From an uncultured Pelagibacteraceae bacterium (lineage in GTDB: Bacteria > Pseudomonadota > Alphaproteobacteria > Pelagibacterales > Pelagibacteraceae): 64,000 nt of DNA. Both the position numbers and the translations under genes were made by a program. Positions 1 to 9,967 of the stretch are shown here, piece by piece. The stretch lies in contig CACLWW010000001.1 in assembly GCA_902610755.1 (NCBI GenBank), positions 1 through 64,000 on the forward strand. The letters run 5' to 3'. A model generated the notes under the pieces. It had not been told where the DNA came from and ran no database searches. It saw nothing but the letters and a program-made list of their open reading frames with translations. Positions within the stretch are counted from its first letter, which is position 1. The number at the start of each line of letters is the position of its first letter.

Positions 1-65
1 AAGGAAAAGAGATTAAGCTTAAAAACCCTTTAAAACATAATACATTTCAAAGGCTAACTGGATGA
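1..65 (+). CDS. 3' end of a CDS truncated by the window edge (…GKEIKLKNPLKHNTFQRLTG*), stop overlapping the next start (ATGA)
   Basis: Open frame from base 3 to TGA at 63-65, overlapping the ATG of the next ORF. Confidence 0.5.
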   Translation, partial: GKEIKLKNPLKHNTFQRLTG

Positions 66-697
66 AATCTTATAGGAACCTTCAAAGTTTAGAAAGTTAT
101 GTTATAAAACAACTTAACAATTTTTTTCCCACCTCTAACAAAATAAAAAAAAATCAAGTCAAAAAAGAGATGAAGTTTTCATTTGAAAGATCTCTTTATT
201 GTTTTGAAAAAATTAAAACAAAGTATTTTAATAATAATAAAAATTTACATCTTAATACGGAGAAGTACTGTATCTTTCTTTATTTTTTATCGAATGAGCT
301 TTATAAAGCTAAAAAAATTGAGATTGCTGAAAAAGCTTACTATTTGAACAAACTTTTAAACGGAATTGATATTTTTTATGAAGTAGAAATGCCAGAAATT
401 TTTTATCTTGTTCATCCAGTTGGTACAGTACTTGGAAAAGCTAAATATAAAAACTTTTTTGTTGCTTATCAGAATTGTACAGTGGGTGCTAATAAGAATA
501 TTTTTCCAAATATTGAGGAATATGTAACAATGAGACCTGGTTCTAAAATAATTGGTAATTGTAGAATAAACTCTAACTGTGACATAGGTCTTAATGCTGT
601 AGTTTTGGATAAAAACATTAAATCTAATTCAATTTATTTGGGTGATCCAAATAATTTCAAAATAATAAAAAATAAAAAAAAAAATATCTGGTTTTAA
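62..697 (+). CDS. Hexapeptide-repeat (left-handed beta-helix) acyltransferase, serine acetyltransferase-like
   Basis: C-terminal hexapeptide pattern (VGANKNIFPNIEEYVTMRPGSKIIGNCRINSNCDIGLNAVV) and GDP end. Confidence 0.65.
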   Translation: MKSYRNLQSLESYVIKQLNNFFPTSNKIKKNQVKKEMKFSFERSLYCFEKIKTKYFNNNKNLHLNTEKYCIFLYFLSNELYKAKKIEIAEKAYYLNKLLNGIDIFYEVEMPEIFYLVHPVGTVLGKAKYKNFFVAYQNCTVGANKNIFPNIEEYVTMRPGSKIIGNCRINSNCDIGLNAVVLDKNIKSNSIYLGDPNNFKIIKNKKKNIWF

Positions 698-698
698 T

Positions 699-2540
699 TT
701 AATTAATTCCTTTAAGAAAGATCTCGAACTCTTTAGATAAAAGTAGGGCACCTTGAGGTGTCAAATGAGAGTGATCGAAATAGATCAACTCGTCATTTTT
801 TAAAGTAGAACAAAAATTCTTTGGGCAAATTTTATCATAAGTGTCAAAAAAATATATATTAGAGTTGGTATTTGAAATTGATTTTATTTTTTTCCTTAAA
901 ATAAAAATATCTGAATCAGTATTTTTTTTTTTCTCTAAATCTTTATCTTTTGAAAATTTACATTCTATTTTTAAATTTAGACATTTTAGAGGATTTATTT
1001 CTTTTTCCAAGTAAGGTATCTGACCCATAATAATTATATTTATATTTGGCATATATTTATTTTTTTCAATGAAAGTTTTGAGTTTTTTAAAATCGTTTAA
1101 AGAATTAATTTGCAACACATAATTAAACTTTTGATACTTTTTACTGAGATCATTCAAAAAACTTGAGTTTTTTTCAACAAATATGTTATTTGAAAAAATA
1201 AAATACATTTTCTCAACAAATGTATTATTCTTAAATAAAGGTATGAAGTGTAAAACAAAACTATTTCCATGTAGAAAAAAAACATTTTTTGGATCTTTTT
1301 TTTTTGATAAAACACATTGTTGTAAATATCCTAACTGGTTGTTTAATTCATAAGCTTTACATTTTTTTATCACAGGGGTTTTTAAAAGTTTTATTTCATC
1401 AGGGTTTATTTTTTTGGAAAAATAATAATTTCTCTCAAAAAAATTTATTTTTTTTAAACTGATAGCAACACTTTCTTTATTTAAATTTAAAATAGAGGAA
1501 AAGATAAAAATTAATAAACTTACTAAAACTACTTTTTTTGTTGTAAAGTTCAGATACCTAAATTTGTTCTCGATGAGATTGTAAGAAAAACTGGTAAAAA
1601 TTATTAAAAAAAATAAAAATAGAGTTATTTTAATAAATCCATCATAATAAAAGTCGAGGTAATAAAGTAGGGGTAAATGAAGTAAATAAATAGAATATGA
1701 AGAATTTCCAATAGACAAAAAAATCCTTCTTATTATCAATTTTTTTTTTAGAACATCTCTGTCTCCAACACCCAAAATCAAAAAATATATACCGGCAGAA
1801 ACTAATAAACTTTTTAACTGGTCGTAATAATTTAAATTAAAAATCAAAACAAAAATAATTAATAAAATTCCCAATAGGCTTAAGGAGGATTTGTATTTAA
1901 ATTTGTTAAAAAAAACTAAAGCCCCAAACAAAAAAATCCAAACTCTTGTAAAGCTTGAGTAAAACGAAAAAACTGGGTGATAAAACTCAATAAACAATGA
2001 CATTGAAAATAAAAAAATTATTAAAAAAATCAAAACTTTTTTAATTCTGTTTACGTTGCTACTTACTTTTTTTAAGAAAAAATAAAAAAGAAATGGATAT
2101 AAAAGATAAAATTGAATTTCAACTGCCAATGACCATGTGTGATTTAAGGGATTTCTAAATATTGTTTCAAAATATGAAACTTCACGAAATATATAATAGA
2201 AGTTTGAGTATGATAATATACTCGAGATTACTTCTCCTCTTAAGCTTTGTATAGGTGGACCAAATAATTTTGCCAAGAAATATGTTAAGATAATTGCAAA
2301 AAGTAAAGCAGGATAAATCCTTAAAAATCGTTTTTTATAAAAATTAATTAAAATAAAAAAAAAAGATTTGTTTTTATAATCAAATAAAATCTTTGTTATT
2401 AAAAATCCTGATATTACAAAAAATACATCTACACCTAAAAAACCGTTAAAAAAATAATTAGGATAGATATGAAATAGTATTACTAAAATTACAGAAATAG
2501 CTCTTAAGTATTGAATATTTGAATTTTGTGACTTTTTCAC
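699..2540 (-). CDS. Acyltransferase-3 (OafA/YrhL-like) membrane protein with C-terminal SGNH-like domain
   Basis: N-term YLRAISVILVILFHIYPNYFFNGFLGVDVFFVISGFLIT motif; multiple TM; C-terminal FDHSHLTPQGA. Confidence 0.85.
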   Translation of the reverse strand: MKKSQNSNIQYLRAISVILVILFHIYPNYFFNGFLGVDVFFVISGFLITKILFDYKNKSFFFILINFYKKRFLRIYPALLFAIILTYFLAKLFGPPIQSLRGEVISSILSYSNFYYIFREVSYFETIFRNPLNHTWSLAVEIQFYLLYPFLFYFFLKKVSSNVNRIKKVLIFLIIFLFSMSLFIEFYHPVFSFYSSFTRVWIFLFGALVFFNKFKYKSSLSLLGILLIIFVLIFNLNYYDQLKSLLVSAGIYFLILGVGDRDVLKKKLIIRRIFLSIGNSSYSIYLLHLPLLYYLDFYYDGFIKITLFLFFLIIFTSFSYNLIENKFRYLNFTTKKVVLVSLLIFIFSSILNLNKESVAISLKKINFFERNYYFSKKINPDEIKLLKTPVIKKCKAYELNNQLGYLQQCVLSKKKDPKNVFFLHGNSFVLHFIPLFKNNTFVEKMYFIFSNNIFVEKNSSFLNDLSKKYQKFNYVLQINSLNDFKKLKTFIEKNKYMPNINIIIMGQIPYLEKEINPLKCLNLKIECKFSKDKDLEKKKNTDSDIFILRKKIKSISNTNSNIYFFDTYDKICPKNFCSTLKNDELIYFDHSHLTPQGALLLSKEFEIFLKGIN

Positions 2541-2557
2541 TTATAAAATTAATTTGA

Positions 2558-2788
2558 TTGAATAATTATATTATAATATTAAGTAATATTAAATTTATAA
2601 ATATCTGTAAAAAAATAAAAGATAAATCTTTGTTTAAACTAAAGCCCAGAAAACAAAACAATTCCTTAAAGATAAGATATTCTAAAAAAATTAATTTTAG
2701 CGAAGACAAAATAAAAGAATATCCACCAAGTATTAAAAAAAATATAAAATTTGACAAAGACGATTATGTCGAACCTTACATACTTTAG
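2558..2788 (+). CDS. Small hypothetical protein, 76 aa
   Basis: ORF filling the gap between flanking genes; no recognised family. Confidence 0.3.
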   Translation: MNNYIIILSNIKFINICKKIKDKSLFKLKPRKQNNSLKIRYSKKINFSEDKIKEYPPSIKKNIKFDKDDYVEPYIL

Positions 2789-2793
2789 ATTTA

Positions 2794-4419
2794 ATGATTA
2801 ATTTTAAGTATAGTTATGTCTTAAGTTTTTTACTTTTATCATCGATCCTTTTCTCAAATTTTTTTCAAATTTCGTTTCAACATTGGAGTGCGATCATCGA
2901 TAATGACATGCAGTATATTTTTGACACTATTTTAGTTTCATCAAATATTGATCAGACCATGAAGGACCATCCTGGATTTACAAATTATTTTTTTTTTTCG
3001 ATAATTGTTAAATTTGTAAGTTTATTCAATCCTAATTTAATATATGACCTAAATGAAGTTATATCTTTAAAAAATCCAAACTCAAAAATAGAGAATATTT
3101 TCATTTTATTGCGAACAGTAAATAGTTTTTTTTGTTATTTTTTTGTAATTTATTTTTACAAAAATTTAAAATGCTTTGAAATTAAAAAAAGTTTAAGATT
3201 ATTAATTACATCTATCTTAGTTTTTTCAGAATTTTTTTTGGACGCTTTGTTTAGAATGAACTCTGACATCACAGCATGCCTATTTTTTTTTATATCAAAC
3301 TATTATTTAATTACATATTTTAAAAAGAACAAAAATTATAGAATATTCCTATCTGGTTTTTTTTTAATTTTTTCTCTTTTGTCAAAAATACTAATCATAT
3401 TCAACTTTTTTTATTCATATCTTGTGTTTGTTTATTTCATGAATAAAAAAAAAATTAATATTTCTTTTTTTTCGAGTACCTCAAAATTATATTTTAGTAT
3501 AATTCTAATACTTTATTACATTTTTCAATTAAGCTTAAATTTGTATGATGAGAAATTTAGATTTATAGATGTAACAGTTTTTTCAATTTATATTATAATT
3601 TTCTTTTTTTTCATTAAAAAAATACTTAAATTTGAAGCAAAACAAATTTATACAATTCAAACAATTTTTACATTTGTTACTGTTGGTGCAATTTTTTCTA
3701 TTTTTTTATTTCTTTTTTTAAGCGAAATTGGTTTGGTAAAATTCTCGCTTAAAAATCTTTTAAGAATCTCAAACCCTTTTCATTATTTAACTATCTATTC
3801 CTCTACAAATAATCTTAGTAGTGGTGGAGAATTTTTTTTATTCTCAATTATGAAAAATTTGATAGAAGCTAAATCAGAATTTATAAATACTAATTTTTAT
3901 CTTGATCATATACTTATATTAACTTGCTTATTTATTTTAATTTTTTTTCGAGCCAAATCTGATTTAAAAGATAACTCTATATATATTTACATAACATTTT
4001 TATTCATTGTGTTTATGATCCTAATTATGAAATTAAGAAATATAGAAAATGTTCTGGCTGGACAAAATTTAGGTTATCATTTTTATTTTAAGCCGACCTT
4101 ATTAATTTTAATAGGATTTTTAATAACTAAACTAAATTTTAATAAACTTGCTAATTTATTTTTAACTTCATTCTTGGTTCTAACAATCATTAATTCATTG
4201 ATATTTTTTGAGGGGTATTATCCTTATCAAGATAATCCAAAAAAAGATTTTCTATCAATCTTCAATAGACCTATAGGGTTTAATAGCAGTGATTGTAAAA
4301 AATTATCTGACTATAATTACGTTTTAAAAAACAGGTATGATAATTACCTTTTAAGATCAACGCCTTATAACGATCATCTTTTTTATAAAAAATTGTGTCA
4401 AGATTTAAAACTTAATTGA
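2794..4419 (+). CDS. Large multi-TM membrane protein (surface glycoconjugate-type, possible GT-C-like)
   Basis: 541 aa, many hydrophobic segments; position in surface island. Confidence 0.6.
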   Translation: MINFKYSYVLSFLLLSSILFSNFFQISFQHWSAIIDNDMQYIFDTILVSSNIDQTMKDHPGFTNYFFFSIIVKFVSLFNPNLIYDLNEVISLKNPNSKIENIFILLRTVNSFFCYFFVIYFYKNLKCFEIKKSLRLLITSILVFSEFFLDALFRMNSDITACLFFFISNYYLITYFKKNKNYRIFLSGFFLIFSLLSKILIIFNFFYSYLVFVYFMNKKKINISFFSSTSKLYFSIILILYYIFQLSLNLYDEKFRFIDVTVFSIYIIIFFFFIKKILKFEAKQIYTIQTIFTFVTVGAIFSIFLFLFLSEIGLVKFSLKNLLRISNPFHYLTIYSSTNNLSSGGEFFLFSIMKNLIEAKSEFINTNFYLDHILILTCLFILIFFRAKSDLKDNSIYIYITFLFIVFMILIMKLRNIENVLAGQNLGYHFYFKPTLLILIGFLITKLNFNKLANLFLTSFLVLTIINSLIFFEGYYPYQDNPKKDFLSIFNRPIGFNSSDCKKLSDYNYVLKNRYDNYLLRSTPYNDHLFYKKLCQDLKLN

Positions 4420-6149
4420 ATAATTGTTAAGAAGTCCCCTTTTGAAGGCTCGGTATCAAAAAATTTCTCATTATAGAAATAAGTAAATTTCTTTATTATA
4501 GGCTCAATTTCTTCTAAAACTAGATTATTCTCCTGTATTGAGCTAATAACAGACATTTTATCAAAATTTACATTATAAAGTTTAAGGTACGAATTTTGTT
4601 TTTTATATTCATTACTTTCGTTCAAGTTAAGTTTAATAATATTTTCAATTTTTTTTTGAGAAAATAAAAATTCTAAATTTTTAATACTTTTTTCATTAAC
4701 AAGATATTTTTTACTGATATTTTCTTTTAAAATTATATAACTAATTTTTTCCTCTCTTAGAAACTTAATAAAGTTGATATCTAATTTTCTTAAAGCATAA
4801 ATTTGTTTTAAAATTAAAGCGTTGCTATCAAAATAAAGGAAGGTTGCTAAACTGTAGTTTTCACTAAAAGAATTTTCTGAAAAACTTTTAAGTGGCAGCC
4901 TATCCTCAAAACTACTTAACATTAAAATTTTATTATCTTCGTTAATTTGATCTTTTAAGTGATCATATAGATACCTTGTTTCGGATTTATAAAACATTTT
5001 GGTATAATTCTCTTTGAATCCTCCAAGGTTAGGAATAAAAGATAAAATACAAATTAAACTAATTATTATTAAAGTTTTAAAATACCTTCTTTTAACTAGG
5101 TCAAAAAAAAGAAGGGATATAAGAAAATAAAATAATATTAAATAAACTAAGAATAAACGATCAGCAACTCTTATAAATAATAAAAAGATTACATAGGATA
5201 ATATTTGAACTGAAATAAATTTTTCTAAAAGATAATCTTTTTTTTTGAAAAAATAAATACATGAAAATATGAGAAGAGTTAATGATATCAAAGAATTAAT
5301 CCAATATACTCTACTAAATATTAATGAGATTTGATTTTTTAAAAATTCAAAATAATTCATATAAAAATAATTTTTACTTATTTCTTTTTCTAAAACTGTT
5401 TCTCTAATTAAGAAGTTTAGATCTCTGTGAATAACATTGAGAATTAAAGAAATTGTTTTTTTAATAAACTCATCTTCGGCAAATAAAAAAAAGAAAACTG
5501 TGAAAATAATTATAAAGCAAAAAATTGAAAAAATTATATTTTTTTTTAACTTGTCATAAAAAAGACATCCTAAAAAAATTATATCTATTATGAATATCAT
5601 CACTAACTCTTCATGTGTAAGAAACAATAAACAACCTAACAAACCTAAAATTAAAAATAGTCTCGTCGAGGTCTGTTCCTGTAGTAAGTTGGAAGTTATT
5701 TTAAAAAATAAAGTAGTATTTAAAATTAATAATGAAATTGCTATTATAGTTGTTTCTTCATTGAATAATGCACCAATTAAAAAAGGATTTAATAGATACA
5801 TTAAAGAAATAATTGCCGGTAAAAAGTAATTATTAGTTTTTTTATATGATAGAATAAAAATTACATTAAAGTTAAAAATATGTAAAAATAAATTACTCAA
5901 TTTTATTGAATAGTCTGAGTAGCTAAAAAGTATTAAGCTAGCTTTACCGTATAAGTAAAAAAATGGCCTAAAAAGTATTGAATAATAATTTTCAGAAAAT
6001 ATATTATTTGACCAATGAAGATATTTATAATTATCATCCCCATCAATACCTGCATTTTTAATATAAAAAAATAAAATAAAAAAAAATATTATAGAGGACA
6101 AAGATAAAAACAAAATTTTTGCCCTCAATTTGAAAAATTTCAATACCAT
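4398..6149 (-). CDS. Large multi-TM membrane protein (possible GT-C-like); ORF track start 6230 probably too long, likely start MVLKFFK at 6149
   Basis: Many TM segments; internal ATG avoids overlap with the divergent GT2 gene. Confidence 0.6.
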   Translation of the reverse strand: MVLKFFKLRAKILFLSLSSIIFFFILFFYIKNAGIDGDDNYKYLHWSNNIFSENYYSILFRPFFYLYGKASLILFSYSDYSIKLSNLFLHIFNFNVIFILSYKKTNNYFLPAIISLMYLLNPFLIGALFNEETTIIAISLLILNTTLFFKITSNLLQEQTSTRLFLILGLLGCLLFLTHEELVMIFIIDIIFLGCLFYDKLKKNIIFSIFCFIIIFTVFFFLFAEDEFIKKTISLILNVIHRDLNFLIRETVLEKEISKNYFYMNYFEFLKNQISLIFSRVYWINSLISLTLLIFSCIYFFKKKDYLLEKFISVQILSYVIFLLFIRVADRLFLVYLILFYFLISLLFFDLVKRRYFKTLIIISLICILSFIPNLGGFKENYTKMFYKSETRYLYDHLKDQINEDNKILMLSSFEDRLPLKSFSENSFSENYSLATFLYFDSNALILKQIYALRKLDINFIKFLREEKISYIILKENISKKYLVNEKSIKNLEFLFSQKKIENIIKLNLNESNEYKKQNSYLKLYNVNFDKMSVISSIQENNLVLEEIEPIIKKFTYFYNEKFFDTEPSKGDFLTIIQLSFKS

Positions 6150-6211
6150 CAATATTTTCCTATAAAATTTATTACAAAACAGTATACTACCATTGTATTT
6201 TACTTTTAAAA

Positions 6212-6910
6212 TTGTCAATGAAAATATCAATAATTATTCCATGCTTTAATGAAGAAAATACTATAGAGAAGATCGTTGATAAGATTTTAAATCAAGATCA
6301 ATTCGAAAAAGAAATTATTGTAGTTGACGATAATTCAAGCGATAATTCCAGACAAATTTTAAACAAAATAAAAGGTAAAAAAATTTCAAAATTATTATTT
6401 AATGAAAAAAATTTTGGTAAAGGTTACTGCATATCTAAAGGTATTGAAAATGCCGAAGGTGATATCATTTTAATTCAAGACGCAGATTTAGAATACGATC
6501 CAAAAGATTATAATAAAATTTTATTTCCCATTATAAACGATTACGCGGATGTTGTTTATGGGTCCAGATTTATTAATTCAGATGAAAAAAGGGTTTTATT
6601 TTTTTGGCACAGTCTGGGTAATAAATTTTTAACATTACTATCAAATATTTTTACAAACCTAAATTTGACTGATATGGAGTGTTGCTACAAAGCTTTTAAA
6701 AGTGAAGTAATCAAAAAGATTAAATTAGAGGAGAACAGATTCGGTTTTGAGCCAGAAGTTACAGCCAAATTAGCAAAAAAAAATTTAAGAATTTATGAAA
6801 TTGGAATTTCTTATCATGGTCGTACTTATAAGGATGGAAAAAAAATTACCTGGAAAGATGGTGTAAGTGCGCTAAGGTGTATTTTAATCTATAACTTATT
6901 TAAAAATTAA
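6212..6910 (+). CDS. Glycosyltransferase family 2 (dolichol-phosphate mannosyltransferase-like)
   Basis: ISIIIPCFNEENTIEKIV, VVDDNSSDNS, DADLEYDPKDY, GSRF motifs. Confidence 0.9.
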   Translation: MSMKISIIIPCFNEENTIEKIVDKILNQDQFEKEIIVVDDNSSDNSRQILNKIKGKKISKLLFNEKNFGKGYCISKGIENAEGDIILIQDADLEYDPKDYNKILFPIINDYADVVYGSRFINSDEKRVLFFWHSLGNKFLTLLSNIFTNLNLTDMECCYKAFKSEVIKKIKLEENRFGFEPEVTAKLAKKNLRIYEIGISYHGRTYKDGKKITWKDGVSALRCILIYNLFKN

Positions 6911-6911
6911 T

Positions 6912-7586
6912 TTGAGCTACAAAAACAAAATTTATCTTCAGGGTCATAACAACATTTTTGATAGTATAATTATAAAAAAGAGAATTGAGATCTCAGAAAT
7001 TGTAAACAAACTTATTCTAAAATATGACCTTCAAAGTGTTTTGGATATAGGTACCACAAGTGATAACGAATTCAAAAGCAGCAATCTTATTATTAAAAGT
7101 TTAAAAAATCTTGTAGAATTTAAATCAATATCAAATCAAGAAATAAATTCTGAAATTTTTAATAAAACTTTAAATAAATCAATCACATCAAATTTTACAG
7201 AAAAAGAAATACAGCAATTTTCGTCAGATTTAGTTATTTCTAGCGCAACTATTGAACACGTTGGATGTTATGAGAACCAGAAGAAAATGTTAGACAATAT
7301 AATAAAACTTACGAATAAAATCTTTATTGTAACAACACCAAATAAGTTTTATCCCGTTGAATTTCATTCTAAGATACCTTTTTTTCATTGGTTGCCTAAT
7401 AAAGTATTTGGCAAAATATTATCTCTTATAGGAAATAAACAATTGTCAAGTATAGATAATCTTAATTTATTAAGTAAAGGAAAAATAATAAAGATTTTAA
7501 ATGAGTTAAACTTTAAAAATTATAAATTTGAGTATATTAGACTTTTTTTGTTAAGATCTAATTTAATTTTAATAGGTTTTAAATAA
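6912..7586 (+). CDS. SAM-dependent methyltransferase-like protein (TTG start)
   Basis: VLDIGTTSD motif I-like, SATIEHVG motif; adjacent to GT2. Confidence 0.6.
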   Translation: MSYKNKIYLQGHNNIFDSIIIKKRIEISEIVNKLILKYDLQSVLDIGTTSDNEFKSSNLIIKSLKNLVEFKSISNQEINSEIFNKTLNKSITSNFTEKEIQQFSSDLVISSATIEHVGCYENQKKMLDNIIKLTNKIFIVTTPNKFYPVEFHSKIPFFHWLPNKVFGKILSLIGNKQLSSIDNLNLLSKGKIIKILNELNFKNYKFEYIRLFLLRSNLILIGFK

Positions 7587-7646
7587 ATAAAGTATCTTAG
7601 TTTACAAACTATTTAGTATAATTTCATGCAAGCTAATTTTTGTAAA

Positions 7647-8495
7647 TTAAGACCATAAATATGAAATATTTTCTTTATCTTCTATTAAAAATCTTTCGTC
7701 AAAAAATTCGAATTTTTTCATCTGTGCAATAATATCATTATTTTTTTTTATAAAATTTTTTGGCAATTTTTTTCTAAATGGAGGCTTACTGTTTTTAAAG
7801 AATAAAAATTTTGGATTTTCTAAAAATCCAAGTTTTTCGATTTTTTCCACATTCAAGAAATTAAGAATTATACATTTCCTTTTTTTTTTTATTTCATCAT
7901 ACTTGCCCCTATGAGGAACAATTGTATCAAAAATTGCACAATCAAATGTGTTTAATTTTAATTCAATTTGACCTTTCTTTAATTTTTTATTTATTTTGCC
8001 TAAAGATCTTAAATTAAAAAAAATATTTGGATAATAATTATTTGTGTTTTTATTTGGCATTAAAACTGTAGGGCAATCTCCATAACCCTCTAAACAAATA
8101 TAAATTTTTAAATTATTGCCAAGATTGTCATTATGCCATGATCCAGAGATGTCCGATATATTGTTCTTGTTTGGTTCTATTTCATCAAAACTAATTGAAT
8201 AAAGTTTACTATTTTTACCTAAATAAGATTGAATTTGACCAAAAAAATTTTTCTCAACCATATCAAATAATTTTATTGTTTCATGAGAAAAAAAATTTTT
8301 ATGAGTAAAATATTCATTCAAATAAGTTAGATCGTCTTTTGATAAAACATTCTTATAAAACTTGTAACCATTTCTTAAATCTTTATCCTCAATATTTAAG
8401 ATATTTTTTTTTGTTCTTTCATCTAACTTATTGATGATAAATGAATTAATTAATTCATTCTTAATATTTGAAGCATATAAAAGTATTTTTTTCAT
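7647..8495 (-). CDS. 2-oxoglutarate/Fe(II) oxygenase-like protein
   Basis: SWHNDN…VPHRGKYD…RKCIILNF, an HxD…H…R-like arrangement. Confidence 0.5.
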   Translation of the reverse strand: MKKILLYASNIKNELINSFIINKLDERTKKNILNIEDKDLRNGYKFYKNVLSKDDLTYLNEYFTHKNFFSHETIKLFDMVEKNFFGQIQSYLGKNSKLYSISFDEIEPNKNNISDISGSWHNDNLGNNLKIYICLEGYGDCPTVLMPNKNTNNYYPNIFFNLRSLGKINKKLKKGQIELKLNTFDCAIFDTIVPHRGKYDEIKKKRKCIILNFLNVEKIEKLGFLENPKFLFFKNSKPPFRKKLPKNFIKKNNDIIAQMKKFEFFDERFLIEDKENISYLWS

Positions 8496-8620
8496 TTTAA
8501 TAAAATTAAATATATATTAGAAGTATTAATATCATAGATTTTTTAATTTAAAATGAAAAATAAATTATTTTAGTATATAATAAATATTTTTTATATTAGT
8601 GAAAAAAAAATTTTAATTGA

Positions 8621-9940
8621 ATGAAAAAAGCCTCATCTTTTTTAATCCTATCAGTAATTTTTTTACTTTTTTACGTTTTTTATAAATCAGAAATTGTTTA
8701 TAATGGAAGTAAGTATTCCTATTACTTGCCTTATTACAAGATATTATTTTTATTTTTAATTTTTTCGATAGCAATTTATTTTTTTCCAGAAAAAATAAGA
8801 ATATATTCATTAATAACAATTTTTTCGATAATATTGGCAGGATATGCGTTTGAAGTCTTTTTATTTTATAAATATTACACTAAGGATAGTTTTTCAAAAA
8901 GAAAAGAAAAAATTTATTTTGAAGAGTTTGGTAAAAAATTTGATAAAAGAAGTATAATTGAAATATATGATGATTTAAAAGATGAAAAGTATACTGTTTC
9001 AGCTGATAATGTAGGGTATTTTCTCGAACAAAATAATGGAAGTCTTGAATTGTATCCTTTGGCTGGTGTCTCGAATAAAAAAACAATTTTGTGTAATGAA
9101 AATGGATACTACTCAACCTATCTTAGTGATCGTTATGGATTCAATAATCCAGATGAAGAGTGGGATAATGATGAAATTGAGTATTTATTGTTAGGAGATT
9201 CTTTCACTCAAGGATCGTGTGTAAATAGGCCCCATGATATTGCTTCGAACTTGAGAAGATTATCAAAAAAACCAGTAATAAATTTAGGCATGGGTGGTAG
9301 TGGTACTCTATTAGAGTATGCTACTTATAAAGAATATGCACCTAAAAATGTTAAAAATATAATTCTTTTATTTTTTGACGGCAATGACATTAAAGATTTA
9401 AAACGAGAATTAGATTCAATTATTTTAACAAAATATTTAGATGATAAAAATTACTCTCAATATTTGAGAGAAAAACAGAAGCAAATAGATGAAAAAATTA
9501 CTGAATATATAAATAAAGAATACTTGTTAAGTAGTAAAAAATCAAAATCTAAAATAAATTTAGAAGATTTAATTAAGTTAGTAAAATTATACAGAACAAG
9601 ATTACAAATATTTAAACCAGTTATGAAAATACCAAATGAATTTGAAGAAATTTTAATTTCTATGAAAGAGATAGCTAATAAAAATAATTCAAATTTTTTT
9701 ATTGTTTATCTTTATGGATACCAAAAATATGGTTTTAGGAATTTTAAGCCTCAAAACTCAAATTACATAAAGTCTTTAGCTAAAAAATTAGATATTATTT
9801 TTATTGATACGGATGAACTGGTATTTTCTAAGGAAAAAGACCCTCGAGATCTATTTCCTTTTAAGATGTATGGACATTACAATATCGAGGGATATCAGAA
9901 AATTTCTGAAGCAATTTTTAAATATATAAATTCTTTATAA
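8621..9940 (+). CDS. Membrane-anchored SGNH/GDSL hydrolase-like protein
   Basis: N-terminal TMs; LLGDSFTQGSCV block; GHYNIEGYQKISEAI C-terminal block. Confidence 0.7.
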   Translation: MKKASSFLILSVIFLLFYVFYKSEIVYNGSKYSYYLPYYKILFLFLIFSIAIYFFPEKIRIYSLITIFSIILAGYAFEVFLFYKYYTKDSFSKRKEKIYFEEFGKKFDKRSIIEIYDDLKDEKYTVSADNVGYFLEQNNGSLELYPLAGVSNKKTILCNENGYYSTYLSDRYGFNNPDEEWDNDEIEYLLLGDSFTQGSCVNRPHDIASNLRRLSKKPVINLGMGGSGTLLEYATYKEYAPKNVKNIILLFFDGNDIKDLKRELDSIILTKYLDDKNYSQYLREKQKQIDEKITEYINKEYLLSSKKSKSKINLEDLIKLVKLYRTRLQIFKPVMKIPNEFEEILISMKEIANKNNSNFFIVYLYGYQKYGFRNFKPQNSNYIKSLAKKLDIIFIDTDELVFSKEKDPRDLFPFKMYGHYNIEGYQKISEAIFKYINSL

Positions 9941-9967
9941 ATATATTTTATTAGTTTATAAATTTAA

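Noticed and set aside
2566-2757. 63-aa minus-strand hydrophobic ORF
   Set aside because: Antisense to 2558-2788; neither is strongly supported, and the minus one looks like the complement of an AT-rich coding stretch.
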